Shown: positions 17,641-24,319 of the stretch, in pieces
Layout: each line of letters opens with the position of its first letter
Position numbering within the stretch: the stretch's first letter is position 1
IMG/VR virus record: IMGVR_UViG_3300025410_000039
Span: 1 to 40,584 of that record
DNA length: 40,584 bases
Source of the DNA: a virus
Reading direction: 5' to 3' (one strand)
Notes under the pieces: generated by a model
Told to the model about the DNA's origin: nothing
The model's database searches: none
Seen by the model: the letters and a program-made list of their open reading frames with translations, nothing else
Made by a program: the position numbers and the translations under genes

Positions 17641-18018
17641 CAGGAAATTTAATAATAGACCCCCATCTCTGAAAATCCGCATGCGTGGATTTACTGTCGT
17701 AACATGCAGATATTTGCCAAATGGAATAACTTCTATATCAGGAAATGTCCAAGCGCAAATGGTTTTATCTTCTGCTTGTGATAAGATAACTACTTTACCA
17801 CCAGCTTTTGCTCTACGCATTCCCCATGCAAATTGGTCAGGTCGTATCAGTGTTCTACCATTAACGAAACACTTCATCTCAATCCAGAAATGCTTCATTC
17901 CTTGGCAAATGTTTACATCGGGGGTTCCACCTTCAAGGGTGTTTTCAACTCGCACGCAATCAACATCTTTTGGAAGTTGATTACGAAACCACTGATAGAA
18001 TTTTTGTTCAGGTGTCAT
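17632..18018 (-). CDS. PD-(D/E)XK nuclease, VRR-NUC-like
   Basis: 128 residues. The nuclease core is visible: EGGTPDVNICQGMKHFWIEMKC, where Pro-Asp supplies the first metal ligand and Glu-x-Lys (IEMK) the rest; split by turn residues GMKH. A preceding helix with VRVENT and a following GRTLIRPDQFAWGMRRAKAG segment match the VRR-NUC/Hjc-like small nucleases often found in phage replication operons, where they cut branched DNA. It overlaps the upstream gene by ATGA. The promoter for the next gene overlaps its stop codon region. Confidence 0.75.
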   Translation of the reverse strand: MTPEQKFYQWFRNQLPKDVDCVRVENTLEGGTPDVNICQGMKHFWIEMKCFVNGRTLIRPDQFAWGMRRAKAGGKVVILSQAEDKTICAWTFPDIEVIPFGKYLHVTTVNPRMRIFRDGGLLLNFLFT

Positions 18019-18371
18019 TCCCGTCCCTTCATTTCTTTGGTGATGGCTGGTATCTCCAGTTTAAGGTTGTTGAAGTGAGTGAGGATGGCTTGTTGTATAT
18101 TGTGAGAAGCTATGTTTTCACCATTTTCTTCTGTGCGAATTTTTTCCATTGTTTCTGCGGTATAATAGCCTAGGCCTCGCTTACTTTCCAATCGTTCTTG
18201 TTTAGACTTTCCTTTGTTTTGTTCAGCTATCTTCGCCGCAGCTAATCCACCAGCACGATAGGCGTCGAGTTGGATTTGTTTGATTACTGCTACTTGGTCA
18301 GCGTCAGTTTGTCTTTCTCCATTTCTATACTTTTCATCTAGTATATCATTCCATTCTTCTGCTGTTTTCAT
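18015..18371 (-). CDS. Hypothetical helical protein
   Basis: 118 residues, charged and mostly helical: MKTAEEWNDILDEKY at the start, an Ala-rich AYRAGGLAAAKIAEQNKGK middle, and LTHFNNLKLEIPAITKEMKG at the end. No family recognised. ATGA overlaps at both ends link it to the mini-gene upstream and the nuclease downstream, so its expression is coupled to both. Confidence 0.55.
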   Translation of the reverse strand: MKTAEEWNDILDEKYRNGERQTDADQVAVIKQIQLDAYRAGGLAAAKIAEQNKGKSKQERLESKRGLGYYTAETMEKIRTEENGENIASHNIQQAILTHFNNLKLEIPAITKEMKGRE

Positions 18372-18508
18372 ATCTCAATCCCTTTCACTTTGCACAAGGC
18401 GATGACTCGTTGTTGCCATGTGGCGTGCTGTATCGCGAGTCGACTTAAAAATATGTCATCATGCTCCCAAAAACAGGCCATGTATTCTGATTTTTGTTTC
18501 GCTGTCAA
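18368..18508 (-). CDS. Mini-gene, 46 residues, TTG start
   Basis: A short open frame starting with TTG at 18508. It is supported by a textbook GGAGGAAG ribosome site five bases before the start, and by its stop overlapping the next ATG (ATGA at 18371-18368). The product contains YMACFWEHDDIFLSRLA and ATWQQRVIALCKVKGI, small and mixed. No family is recognised. The coupling and the ribosome site are the evidence that it is real. Confidence 0.55.
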   Translation of the reverse strand: MTAKQKSEYMACFWEHDDIFLSRLAIQHATWQQRVIALCKVKGIEI

Positions 18509-18523
18509 TGCTTCCTCCAACAA

Positions 18524-18664
18524 CTAGCAAAGATGCAGGAGTTCGGTGTCGAGGACTGGCATGAAGGGCTGTTTGTTCCAGCAAAGATATTCTTGGTTGA
18601 TTATCAGCTTCTCTGGCAACATCTTAGCCAGTGCTTGTTTGAGTTGGGGGTTGGTGGCGTTCAT
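18524..18664 (-). CDS. Mini-gene, 46 residues, coupled to DNA polymerase
   Basis: A short frame whose ATG overlaps the polymerase stop (ATGA at 18664-18661). The predicted product begins MNATNPQLKQALAKMLPEKL and continues with an aromatic-rich segment ending in LDTELLHLC. It resembles a small helical peptide. The tight overlap makes translation after polymerase termination likely. No family is recognised. Confidence 0.5.
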   Translation of the reverse strand: MNATNPQLKQALAKMLPEKLIINQEYLCWNKQPFMPVLDTELLHLC

Positions 18665-20604
18665 TTCCAATGTTCTCCTATGTTCATGTCAGTGACAACA
18701 GGGACTTGCATGCTGACACAGTTTTCTTTGGTTTGTTGTAGTTTTCTTGCATGTTCCTCAGATTCGACACCATAATTAAGTTCATCATGAACTTGCATGT
18801 ATGGTAAAATGTTTCCATGCTCTTTATGGCATGCAAGGATTGCTGCTTTCGTCATGTCAGCAGCAGACCCCTGAATTAGAGCATTCAACGCCTTGTGTGT
18901 GTTGCTTCGCTGAAGTTTGTGATTCGGCCACTTGATGTGCGCTTGGTCTTCCCTGACTGGGACAACATCTTCTCCGGCTTGTCGCATTTTGTAAGCGTCA
19001 ACTGGCTCAAAGAACTTGAAATGTCTGCGTCTTCCCAGCAAAGTCTTGATATAGCCGCGTTTCTGCGCCGTGGATGAGCACGAGTCAGCAATTTCCTTGA
19101 CAAAGGGGACTCCTTCATCAAACTTCTTAAGTATTCGATCTGCTTCCTCGAGGGTTTTGTTAAGCTTAGCGGCGAGTTTCTTTCTACCCATGCCATAGCA
19201 GCGGCCAAGATAGCAATCCTTAGCTGGCCTTCGGTCGATACCAGCTGCTTCGACCATAAGCTGGTAGATGTCGAATTTCCGATTATTTCGATACGCCATG
19301 GCAGCGAGCCGAGCGCCTGTGAAGTCACAGAGAGTTGCAAAGTGAGTGAGTATTCGCGGTTCTTGTGCGGAATAGTCGAACTTCGCCCATTTAAGATTCT
19401 TTTCATGTGGTATAAAACAGGCACGAATCATCGCGCCAATATCATTAGGTTTTCCAGATTTACGATATTTTCCAGCAGGAACTTGTTGAGGGTTTGGGTT
19501 TGCTGCAGCCATACGTCCAGTGCGAGTTCCACCTTCATCAGAAGCACACTGACGCCATTGACAATGGATTCTGTCTCCCACTAAGTTATCCAGAATCCAA
19601 CCATTCACAAAAGTGTCCCTGAGCTTGCTTAGCTCACGTAAGTCACTTAAATCGTCAAAGAAAGGATGAATGGTTCCTTCGATATAGTCTGAAGTGAAAC
19701 TAGGATTACCTGCTTCAGTTCTAGGATAGTTAATCTTCAACCTGTCGCAAATCATGGCAAGCTTTGGACCAGACCATTCGTCAATATCAGCACCGTATTT
19801 TTTCTTCATCTCGAAGCGAAGTTCCTTTTCTTTGATTTCCAGGGACTTGCTGAGAGATTGTGCTTTCTCCACGTCCATTCGTATTCCACGTTTGCGCATT
19901 TGCCACAACAGCGGAAGTAGTTCGGATTCTAGTTGGAAGATGCCTGTTAAGTCTTCTGCTTTAAGTATTTCCAGTTGTTTCTGGAATATGTGAAGTGGTG
20001 CATTGGCATCGTATTCTGCATACGGACCAACGAATTTACTGGGAAGTTTCCAGAGGCTTCCTTTTACATCTTTCAGACCGAAGTTAGCACATGCCTCTCG
20101 AAGCAATGTTTCATCTTTATGCCCACCAAGATACTTAATGCAGAGATTATCTAGCGAATTGCTTGGTGCTTCTTCGTCAATGAGAGCCTCTGCAATCTGG
20201 ACATCGATGAGTTTACTCTTGATATGTATATCTTCCGATGACAACCCCTCGAGTTCATATTGCAGATTGGCTCCGCAGACAAATCTATCGCTATCCGACA
20301 ACACATCACGTAAGAACGAGGTGACTGCACCTCTATCCATGTTGCCGCCTCCGAGATGGCCGATTGGGAAATACCAAGACCTATCAAGCGTAGACAAACT
20401 AACGCCGACAACCCTTGCATCTCCGCGGATAAATCCAGGACCTTTTGACTCGAGATTAGGGTCATGTGACTCAATATCCAGTCCAAGGGTCTTTTCACCG
20501 TTAATGTTAGGAAAGCTCTTGGGTGGAGTCCATTCGGATTTTGGTTCGAATAGAGTGCCACAGAGTCCGTCACTTGCGTCGTGATTGATGCTTTTTCTTG
20601 CCAT
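18661..20604 (-). CDS. polA: Family A DNA polymerase with 3'-5' exonuclease domain
   Basis: 647 residues. Exonuclease domain: Exo I GLDIESHDP (Asp43, Glu45), Exo II NLQYELEG (Asn113, with Glu117 where Asp is usual), Exo III YAEYD (Tyr195, Asp199). Polymerase domain: RTGRMAAANPNPQQVP, motif A KFDYSAQEPR (Asp410), O helix RRPAKDCYLGRCYG (Arg459, Lys462, Tyr470), motif C MQVHDELN (His606-Asp607-Glu608). The residue equivalent to Phe762 of E. coli Pol I is Leu466. There is no 5'-3' exonuclease domain. It is the replicative polymerase. A promoter at 20638-20666 lies inside the overlapping upstream gene, and a 46-codon gene is coupled downstream. Confidence 0.95.
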   Translation of the reverse strand: MARKSINHDASDGLCGTLFEPKSEWTPPKSFPNINGEKTLGLDIESHDPNLESKGPGFIRGDARVVGVSLSTLDRSWYFPIGHLGGGNMDRGAVTSFLRDVLSDSDRFVCGANLQYELEGLSSEDIHIKSKLIDVQIAEALIDEEAPSNSLDNLCIKYLGGHKDETLLREACANFGLKDVKGSLWKLPSKFVGPYAEYDANAPLHIFQKQLEILKAEDLTGIFQLESELLPLLWQMRKRGIRMDVEKAQSLSKSLEIKEKELRFEMKKKYGADIDEWSGPKLAMICDRLKINYPRTEAGNPSFTSDYIEGTIHPFFDDLSDLRELSKLRDTFVNGWILDNLVGDRIHCQWRQCASDEGGTRTGRMAAANPNPQQVPAGKYRKSGKPNDIGAMIRACFIPHEKNLKWAKFDYSAQEPRILTHFATLCDFTGARLAAMAYRNNRKFDIYQLMVEAAGIDRRPAKDCYLGRCYGMGRKKLAAKLNKTLEEADRILKKFDEGVPFVKEIADSCSSTAQKRGYIKTLLGRRRHFKFFEPVDAYKMRQAGEDVVPVREDQAHIKWPNHKLQRSNTHKALNALIQGSAADMTKAAILACHKEHGNILPYMQVHDELNYGVESEEHARKLQQTKENCVSMQVPVVTDMNIGEHWK

Positions 20605-20764
20605 TGTTCTTGGATTTCAAGAGTTTCTTATAGTCTAATAATAGTGCTTGGTATTCAACAAGTAAACATTGAAAACATATTCCGCGCTTACCAGGACGAA
20701 CATCTTTTAGTTCGTGATACAAGTACGGTTCTTTGCACACCCGACAAAAGTTATCTGTTAGCAT
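20570..20764 (-). CDS. Small zinc-ribbon-like protein
   Basis: 64 residues with two CxxC knuckles, FCRVCKEPY and GICFQCLLV, about 24 residues apart, followed by a Lys-rich tail (KKLLKSKNNGKKKHQSRRK). This is a zinc-ribbon-like layout with a basic, nucleic-acid-binding tail. It overlaps the thymidylate-synthase-like gene by 7 bp upstream and the polymerase by 35 bp downstream. The coding sequence also contains the -35 and -10 boxes of the polymerase promoter. Role unknown; a regulator or polymerase accessory is possible. Confidence 0.65.
   Translation of the reverse strand: MLTDNFCRVCKEPYLYHELKDVRPGKRGICFQCLLVEYQALLLDYKKLLKSKNNGKKKHQSRRK
20638..20666 (-). promoter_or_regulatory. Leftward promoter of DNA polymerase, inside the zinc-ribbon gene
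   Basis: TTTACT (20666-20661), 17-bp spacer, TATTAT (20643-20638). It lies wholly inside the coding sequence of the zinc-ribbon protein. The polymerase ATG at 20604 is about 27 bases after the predicted start. Confidence 0.65.
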
Positions 20765-21534
20765 AGTGCTTGAGAAATTGCATTAATGGTTAAATTCGGT
20801 TGTTTCCTAAGGCATTCCAATTGATTCATTAAATCATCGGGTGAATTAAACCTATGTATACCTATAATTAAATTATCCCCGTCATTTCCATTAGCAAACA
20901 CTTCTTGTGCCTGGTCTACGTGGCGTTGATACAGGTGTTTACTACCAGCAGTAACACGTAGTGTTCCCAATTCGTAATCGATTCCCTTAGTCTTGAATTT
21001 CAGAAGAAGCAACAGTGACATCATGCTAAATGTGAAGATGTCGTAAGGAAGACCAAGCCAGATATCTGATGACCGCATCCAGACGTTGCAGTTTATATGA
21101 CCTTCACGAATAAGGAATTGAAGACCGATAGTGCAGGGAATATCCTTAGAAGGAAATGGATTGGGACGCCACAATGTAATGACAGCTTGTCGTGACGACG
21201 GGTCTTCAGTAAGCTTATTCAGGACATAGTCTCTCTGTGCACAGAAGGGTGGTCCATATGCCCCGTTCATGGATTTACCATTATCTGAATACTTCTCCAG
21301 ATTTTTGCGCACATAGTCATCCAGTTCAGATTCACCTGAAAGAATCCAAAACGCTTCAGCCATCATAAACGAATAGTCGAGTTTACGTTTTAGTAACGTA
21401 ATGACAGGACTAGTCATATCAATGGTTGTTGTATGCTGTAATAATTCGTAAGTATGAAAGCCGCGTGGTTGCGCTTCATCGCCAGCCTGAATTACATCAG
21501 AAATGGCTTCAAGATATGTTTCGTTGGTGTTCAC
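20758..21534 (-). CDS. Thymidylate-synthase-fold enzyme, probable dCMP hydroxymethylase
   Basis: 258 residues from a GTG that overlaps the kinase stop (GTGA). The TS fold is clear: catalytic DIPCTIGLQF (Cys134), phosphate-binding WMRSSD (Arg154, Ser155, Asp157), GLPYDIFTF, and GSKHLYQRHVDQ (His200, Tyr202). In dTMP synthases the GLPF/Y motif is followed by Asn, which selects dUMP; here it is Asp165, as in T4-type dCMP hydroxymethylase. The C-terminal closing residues of true synthases are also absent. The reaction would be dCMP + methylene-tetrahydrofolate to 5-hydroxymethyl-dCMP. An atypical dTMP synthase remains possible. Confidence 0.75.
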   Translation of the reverse strand: MNTNETYLEAISDVIQAGDEAQPRGFHTYELLQHTTTIDMTSPVITLLKRKLDYSFMMAEAFWILSGESELDDYVRKNLEKYSDNGKSMNGAYGPPFCAQRDYVLNKLTEDPSSRQAVITLWRPNPFPSKDIPCTIGLQFLIREGHINCNVWMRSSDIWLGLPYDIFTFSMMSLLLLLKFKTKGIDYELGTLRVTAGSKHLYQRHVDQAQEVFANGNDGDNLIIGIHRFNSPDDLMNQLECLRKQPNLTINAISQALC

Positions 21535-22031
21535 AGGGATTTAGCAAAGGTTAATAGTTCCAGGCCATGTTCCTCGAGGCTGTATTTTACATGAGGAATC
21601 GTGTCAAACAAAAGGTTGTATTCAGACAAGATTGAAAAATACTTCTCCTCTGGATACTGTTCCAGTTTAGAGTGAGTTTCAAGGTGTTTCGGATAAGAAC
21701 CCGTTGATTTACAAAAGACGTAAGTCGCTTCCAGTTCCTGCATCTTTTCGTTCATTGCGTTGAAGTCATATTTGACTTGAACAGGACGCAAAGTTCTGCC
21801 GTAGCAAAACTCGCTTGGCCAATGACGGTCCATGATTACTGAACGACCGATTTTAAGGTTGTGTTCAGCTTGTGTTAACAAATCCTGGTGGTAAACTTCC
21901 ATGATTCCATGGAAAGCTTTATTACCAGAAGCATGTAGCAATACTGCATCGAAATGTGCTGCAAGATACCTGGCAAGTGTTGACTTACCAGTGGAATCCA
22001 TTCCTTCGAGAACGATGATTCTTGGTTTCAT
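21531..22031 (-). CDS. Deoxynucleoside monophosphate (thymidylate-like) kinase
   Basis: 166 residues from the ATG at 22031 (ATGA overlap with the upstream gene; a longer upstream reading is discarded). P-loop IIVLEGMDSTGKST (Lys16, Ser17), then the DR-type motif VIMDRHWPSEFCYG, and a lid-like region with KSTGSYPKHLETHSKLEQ. This is a P-loop dNMP kinase of the thymidylate kinase type. Sandwiched between a MazG-like pyrophosphatase and a hydroxymethylase-like enzyme, it probably phosphorylates the modified monophosphate on the way to a triphosphate. Confidence 0.8.
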   Translation of the reverse strand: MKPRIIVLEGMDSTGKSTLARYLAAHFDAVLLHASGNKAFHGIMEVYHQDLLTQAEHNLKIGRSVIMDRHWPSEFCYGRTLRPVQVKYDFNAMNEKMQELEATYVFCKSTGSYPKHLETHSKLEQYPEEKYFSILSEYNLLFDTIPHVKYSLEEHGLELLTFAKSL

Positions 22032-22468
22032 TGCACAAGGTCTGAAAGGTCGGGGGCTTTCCAACCCGAAGGTTTGACGATGTCGAGCTTGTCCCCCAAC
22101 GCTCCATACTTTCCGGGGTTCGTTGGCGAACAGAGTTCTTTTTGCATATTGGCGGTATGCACACGACGCCAGGCTTCCGCGATTCTATCTGGCGTAAACC
22201 CCTGAAGATGTGCGGTTCCGAGAAGAATATAAATTTCATCAACGATAGCATCGAGACAACCTTCGAGATCGCTTGTCGCATGCGCGTCAATCCATTCATG
22301 GACTTCTTCAAGTCCACGTGCACCACGAAAAGATGCTGTCTTTTCGTCCAGTAATCGAGGTTTGCCTTCATAACCGATTTTGAATTTGTGATGGAAGTCC
22401 ACCACATCTTGTGCCATGTCAGGCAAAACAGGTTTTCCAGTCATAATAGATATTGGTTGCTGAATCAT
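22028..22468 (-). CDS. MazG-like/all-alpha NTP pyrophosphatase
   Basis: 146 residues. The metal-binding helices are visible: FRGARGLEEVHEWIDA (Glu54, Glu55, Glu58) and CLDAIVDEIYILLGTAHLQG (Asp73, Asp77), followed by AWRRVHTANMQKE. This is the phage-type all-alpha (HisE/MazG-like) pyrophosphatase, which hydrolyses dNTPs to dNMPs; in modifying phages the substrate is often dCTP or dUTP. It overlaps the methyltransferase stop (ATGA) and the kinase start (ATGA), so the three genes are made together. Confidence 0.8.
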   Translation of the reverse strand: MIQQPISIMTGKPVLPDMAQDVVDFHHKFKIGYEGKPRLLDEKTASFRGARGLEEVHEWIDAHATSDLEGCLDAIVDEIYILLGTAHLQGFTPDRIAEAWRRVHTANMQKELCSPTNPGKYGALGDKLDIVKPSGWKAPDLSDLVQ

Positions 22469-23382
22469 AGTGACATGTCTTTCCAGTTAGCACTGCTGGA
22501 CCAGGGTTGTTGTATTGTTTCGATTAACGGAAATCTACCCCGCTCATAGGCAGTTGGGTTCTTTGCTTTACTCAATTCCCACAGGCAATTCCTGCTCTGC
22601 GCCGGGAACAACGGGGCGAAGATGCATGACAGGAAGTTCGTGTCATAGTATTCACGGAGCTTTTCAAAAGCTTCACTTAAGCCACCCACGTTGCGATTAC
22701 CCCAATGGTTAAGTTCATGCTCATAGTCCCTGATGGATGCAAACGTCCCATAGACGTTCTCCACCACGAATCCATGACGCTCGAAGCCCGCACCCAGGGA
22801 CTCATAGAGCATCTCATTCACGTGGTTTGCGGCACAGTCTACACGATTCCAGCAGGGCGTGGAGATGAAAAACCTGCAATCGATGTCAGTAATCTTCTTC
22901 ATGTGTTCGAGCATATCGAACATCATCTTCGGTTCAACATGTTCGAGAACTTCGAAGCAAGTAACGATATTGGGAAGCAATCCTTGTGCTTGAACATCAG
23001 ACACTGGGAATTGTTGCGGAAGTTCCACATCTGTTGTATCAAGTTCCAGAAAGTTTGTGTGTTCCCACAACTTGTGAACGAACTTCTGCGTCTTCGCTAT
23101 TTTCGCGACTTCCGAATCAAGAATAGGACCAACGTCAACACCAAGATAGATAGCAGGGGCGAGCTTAGACGAGTAAAGGGTTTTAGCAAAAGGTAACTCA
23201 CGGCCACACCCAATATCAAGAATTCGAGCAGTTTCGTAAGTTTTTCGCTCATAAAGTCGCTTAATAACGTGCGTCCAGCGCAAGCAATGAGCGATGTAAT
23301 CACGGTGAATAAACCCGCGGTCTTCTGCGTTATCGATTGACAAGAACGTCTTGTCCACTGTTTTACCTGTAGCGTTTGCCAT
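22465..23382 (-). CDS. Class I SAM-dependent methyltransferase
   Basis: 305 residues. SAM-binding motif I is RILDIGCGRELPFAKTL (about 53-69), the acidic end of strand 2 is YLGVDVG, and motif IV region is VTCFEVLEHVEP followed by FFISTPCWNR. The motif order is that of Methyltransf_11/23-type enzymes that act on small molecules or nucleotides; there is no DPPY or PC-loop typical of adenine or cytosine-5 DNA methylases. It is the first gene of the nucleotide cassette, coupled by ATGA to the pyrophosphatase. Target unknown; a base-modification step is an inference. Confidence 0.8.
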   Translation of the reverse strand: MANATGKTVDKTFLSIDNAEDRGFIHRDYIAHCLRWTHVIKRLYERKTYETARILDIGCGRELPFAKTLYSSKLAPAIYLGVDVGPILDSEVAKIAKTQKFVHKLWEHTNFLELDTTDVELPQQFPVSDVQAQGLLPNIVTCFEVLEHVEPKMMFDMLEHMKKITDIDCRFFISTPCWNRVDCAANHVNEMLYESLGAGFERHGFVVENVYGTFASIRDYEHELNHWGNRNVGGLSEAFEKLREYYDTNFLSCIFAPLFPAQSRNCLWELSKAKNPTAYERGRFPLIETIQQPWSSSANWKDMSL

Positions 23383-23393
23383 ATCATTAATTC

Positions 23394-23665
23394 TTAGTTA
23401 TTGTTTATTGGTTTACCGTCGATGGAAGAAGTGAACTTAACGGATTTTGGCATGATAACATGCTTACACTCGTTAATCATGTTCTGGGCAAGAGCTACCG
23501 CATCATCATGTGGCAGCTTGTTCATTTTTGCGATGAGACCCATGGCGGCATACCAGCCGACATAGAATGCTTGTTCAATATCTTTACGATGTTGGTCAGA
23601 AGCTGCGACAATCGCACCTTTTTCCACCATTCGTCATAGATAGGTTTTATTACCGGTTTACTCAT
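23394..23665 (-). pseudogene. Small phage gene with apparent -1 frameshift at an A5 run
   Basis: The ATG at 23665 follows the CAGAATTAAGAAT leader and a promoter, and encodes MSKPVIKPIYDEWWKK before leaving the good frame. The remainder (GAIVAASDQHRKDIEQAFYV and on to SSIDGKPINNN) is in the -1 frame, whose only start is an internal ATG at 23630. The join is the run of five A at 23623-23619 (minus strand, GGAAAAAGG). One extra A, or ribosomal slippage on G-AAA-AAG, restores a protein of about 90 residues with a helical AFYVGWYAAMGLIAK segment. It could be a real indel, an assembly error, or programmed frameshifting. No family recognised. Confidence 0.55.
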
Positions 23666-23684
23666 AAATTCTTAATTCTGAACC

Positions 23685-23713
23685 AATATAATCCAAGTTG
23701 ATTAATCCGTAAA
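23685..23713 (-). promoter_or_regulatory. Leftward promoter of the frameshifted gene and nucleotide cassette
   Basis: TTTACG (23713-23708), 17-bp spacer, TATATT (23690-23685). The leader CAGAATTAAGAAT and ATG at 23665 follow. It probably also transcribes the methyltransferase, pyrophosphatase, kinase and hydroxymethylase genes. Confidence 0.65.
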
Positions 23714-23714
23714 C

Positions 23715-24263
23715 TTATAAATTAATAATCGTTCCGGATAGATTTAAACCTTTCAAGCAATTGGATTTCAGGCCATTGGAATCTTTGTAGTAAATATCAA
23801 CTACTTCATCGGCACCAGACAATACACCATCGCCTGAAGAATTGAACACAGCAGTGAGCTGCGTATCGCTTACAAAAGTGCATGTCCAAGAATAACCATT
23901 ATCGTCTTGGAAAGTTTCAGTATCTTCGAGATGAAGTAACCCGATAGTGGAAGAATTGAATCCAACACCGTTGATTGTGATTGTAGCACCACCAGCAGCG
24001 TCAAAAGTGGTTGGCGAAATCGATGTAAGATAGAACGGAGCAGGTTGAATCTCAATCAAACCACCCGAACCAGATATGGCATTATCAATTTGATTAAGAA
24101 CATACAGGAACATTCCTGTCTGACAAGTATATGTGTAATTACCTCCAGTATAAACAACTGTAATCGTATTTACGCCAGTTGTTACGCTATACACATTAGC
24201 CGTGGGAATACGTGTCCCATCAGGGAAAATCATGTATCCCGAAATTGAAGCGGGTGTCTTCAT
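23715..24263 (-). CDS. IPT/TIG-domain beta-sandwich protein
   Basis: 182 residues, no signal peptide. Residues about 78-175 form an IPT/TIG (Ig-like) domain: FYLTSISPTTFDAAGGATIT then INGVGFNSSTIGLLHLEDT, ending DIYYKDSNGLKSNCL. The N-terminal half is another beta-rich region (FPDGTRIPTANVYSVTTGVN). Such domains usually occur in virion or surface proteins, so its place in the early replication block is unusual. It has its own strong promoter whose predicted start is only about two bases before the ATG. It might be a decoration protein, or an early secretion-independent binding protein. Confidence 0.6.
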   Translation of the reverse strand: MKTPASISGYMIFPDGTRIPTANVYSVTTGVNTITVVYTGGNYTYTCQTGMFLYVLNQIDNAISGSGGLIEIQPAPFYLTSISPTTFDAAGGATITINGVGFNSSTIGLLHLEDTETFQDDNGYSWTCTFVSDTQLTAVFNSSGDGVLSGADEVVDIYYKDSNGLKSNCLKGLNLSGTIINL

Positions 24264-24271
24264 AAATAGAA

Positions 24272-24300
24272 ACTATAACACTAATCCTTCAAGATGTAAA
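24272..24300 (-). promoter_or_regulatory. Leftward promoter of the IPT/TIG gene, near-leaderless
   Basis: TTTACA (24300-24295), 17-bp spacer, TATAGT (24277-24272). The ATG at 24263 is nine bases after the -10 box, so the transcript would start at about the start codon. Confidence 0.75.
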
Positions 24301-24319
24301 CTTGATAATTTAGGACATA

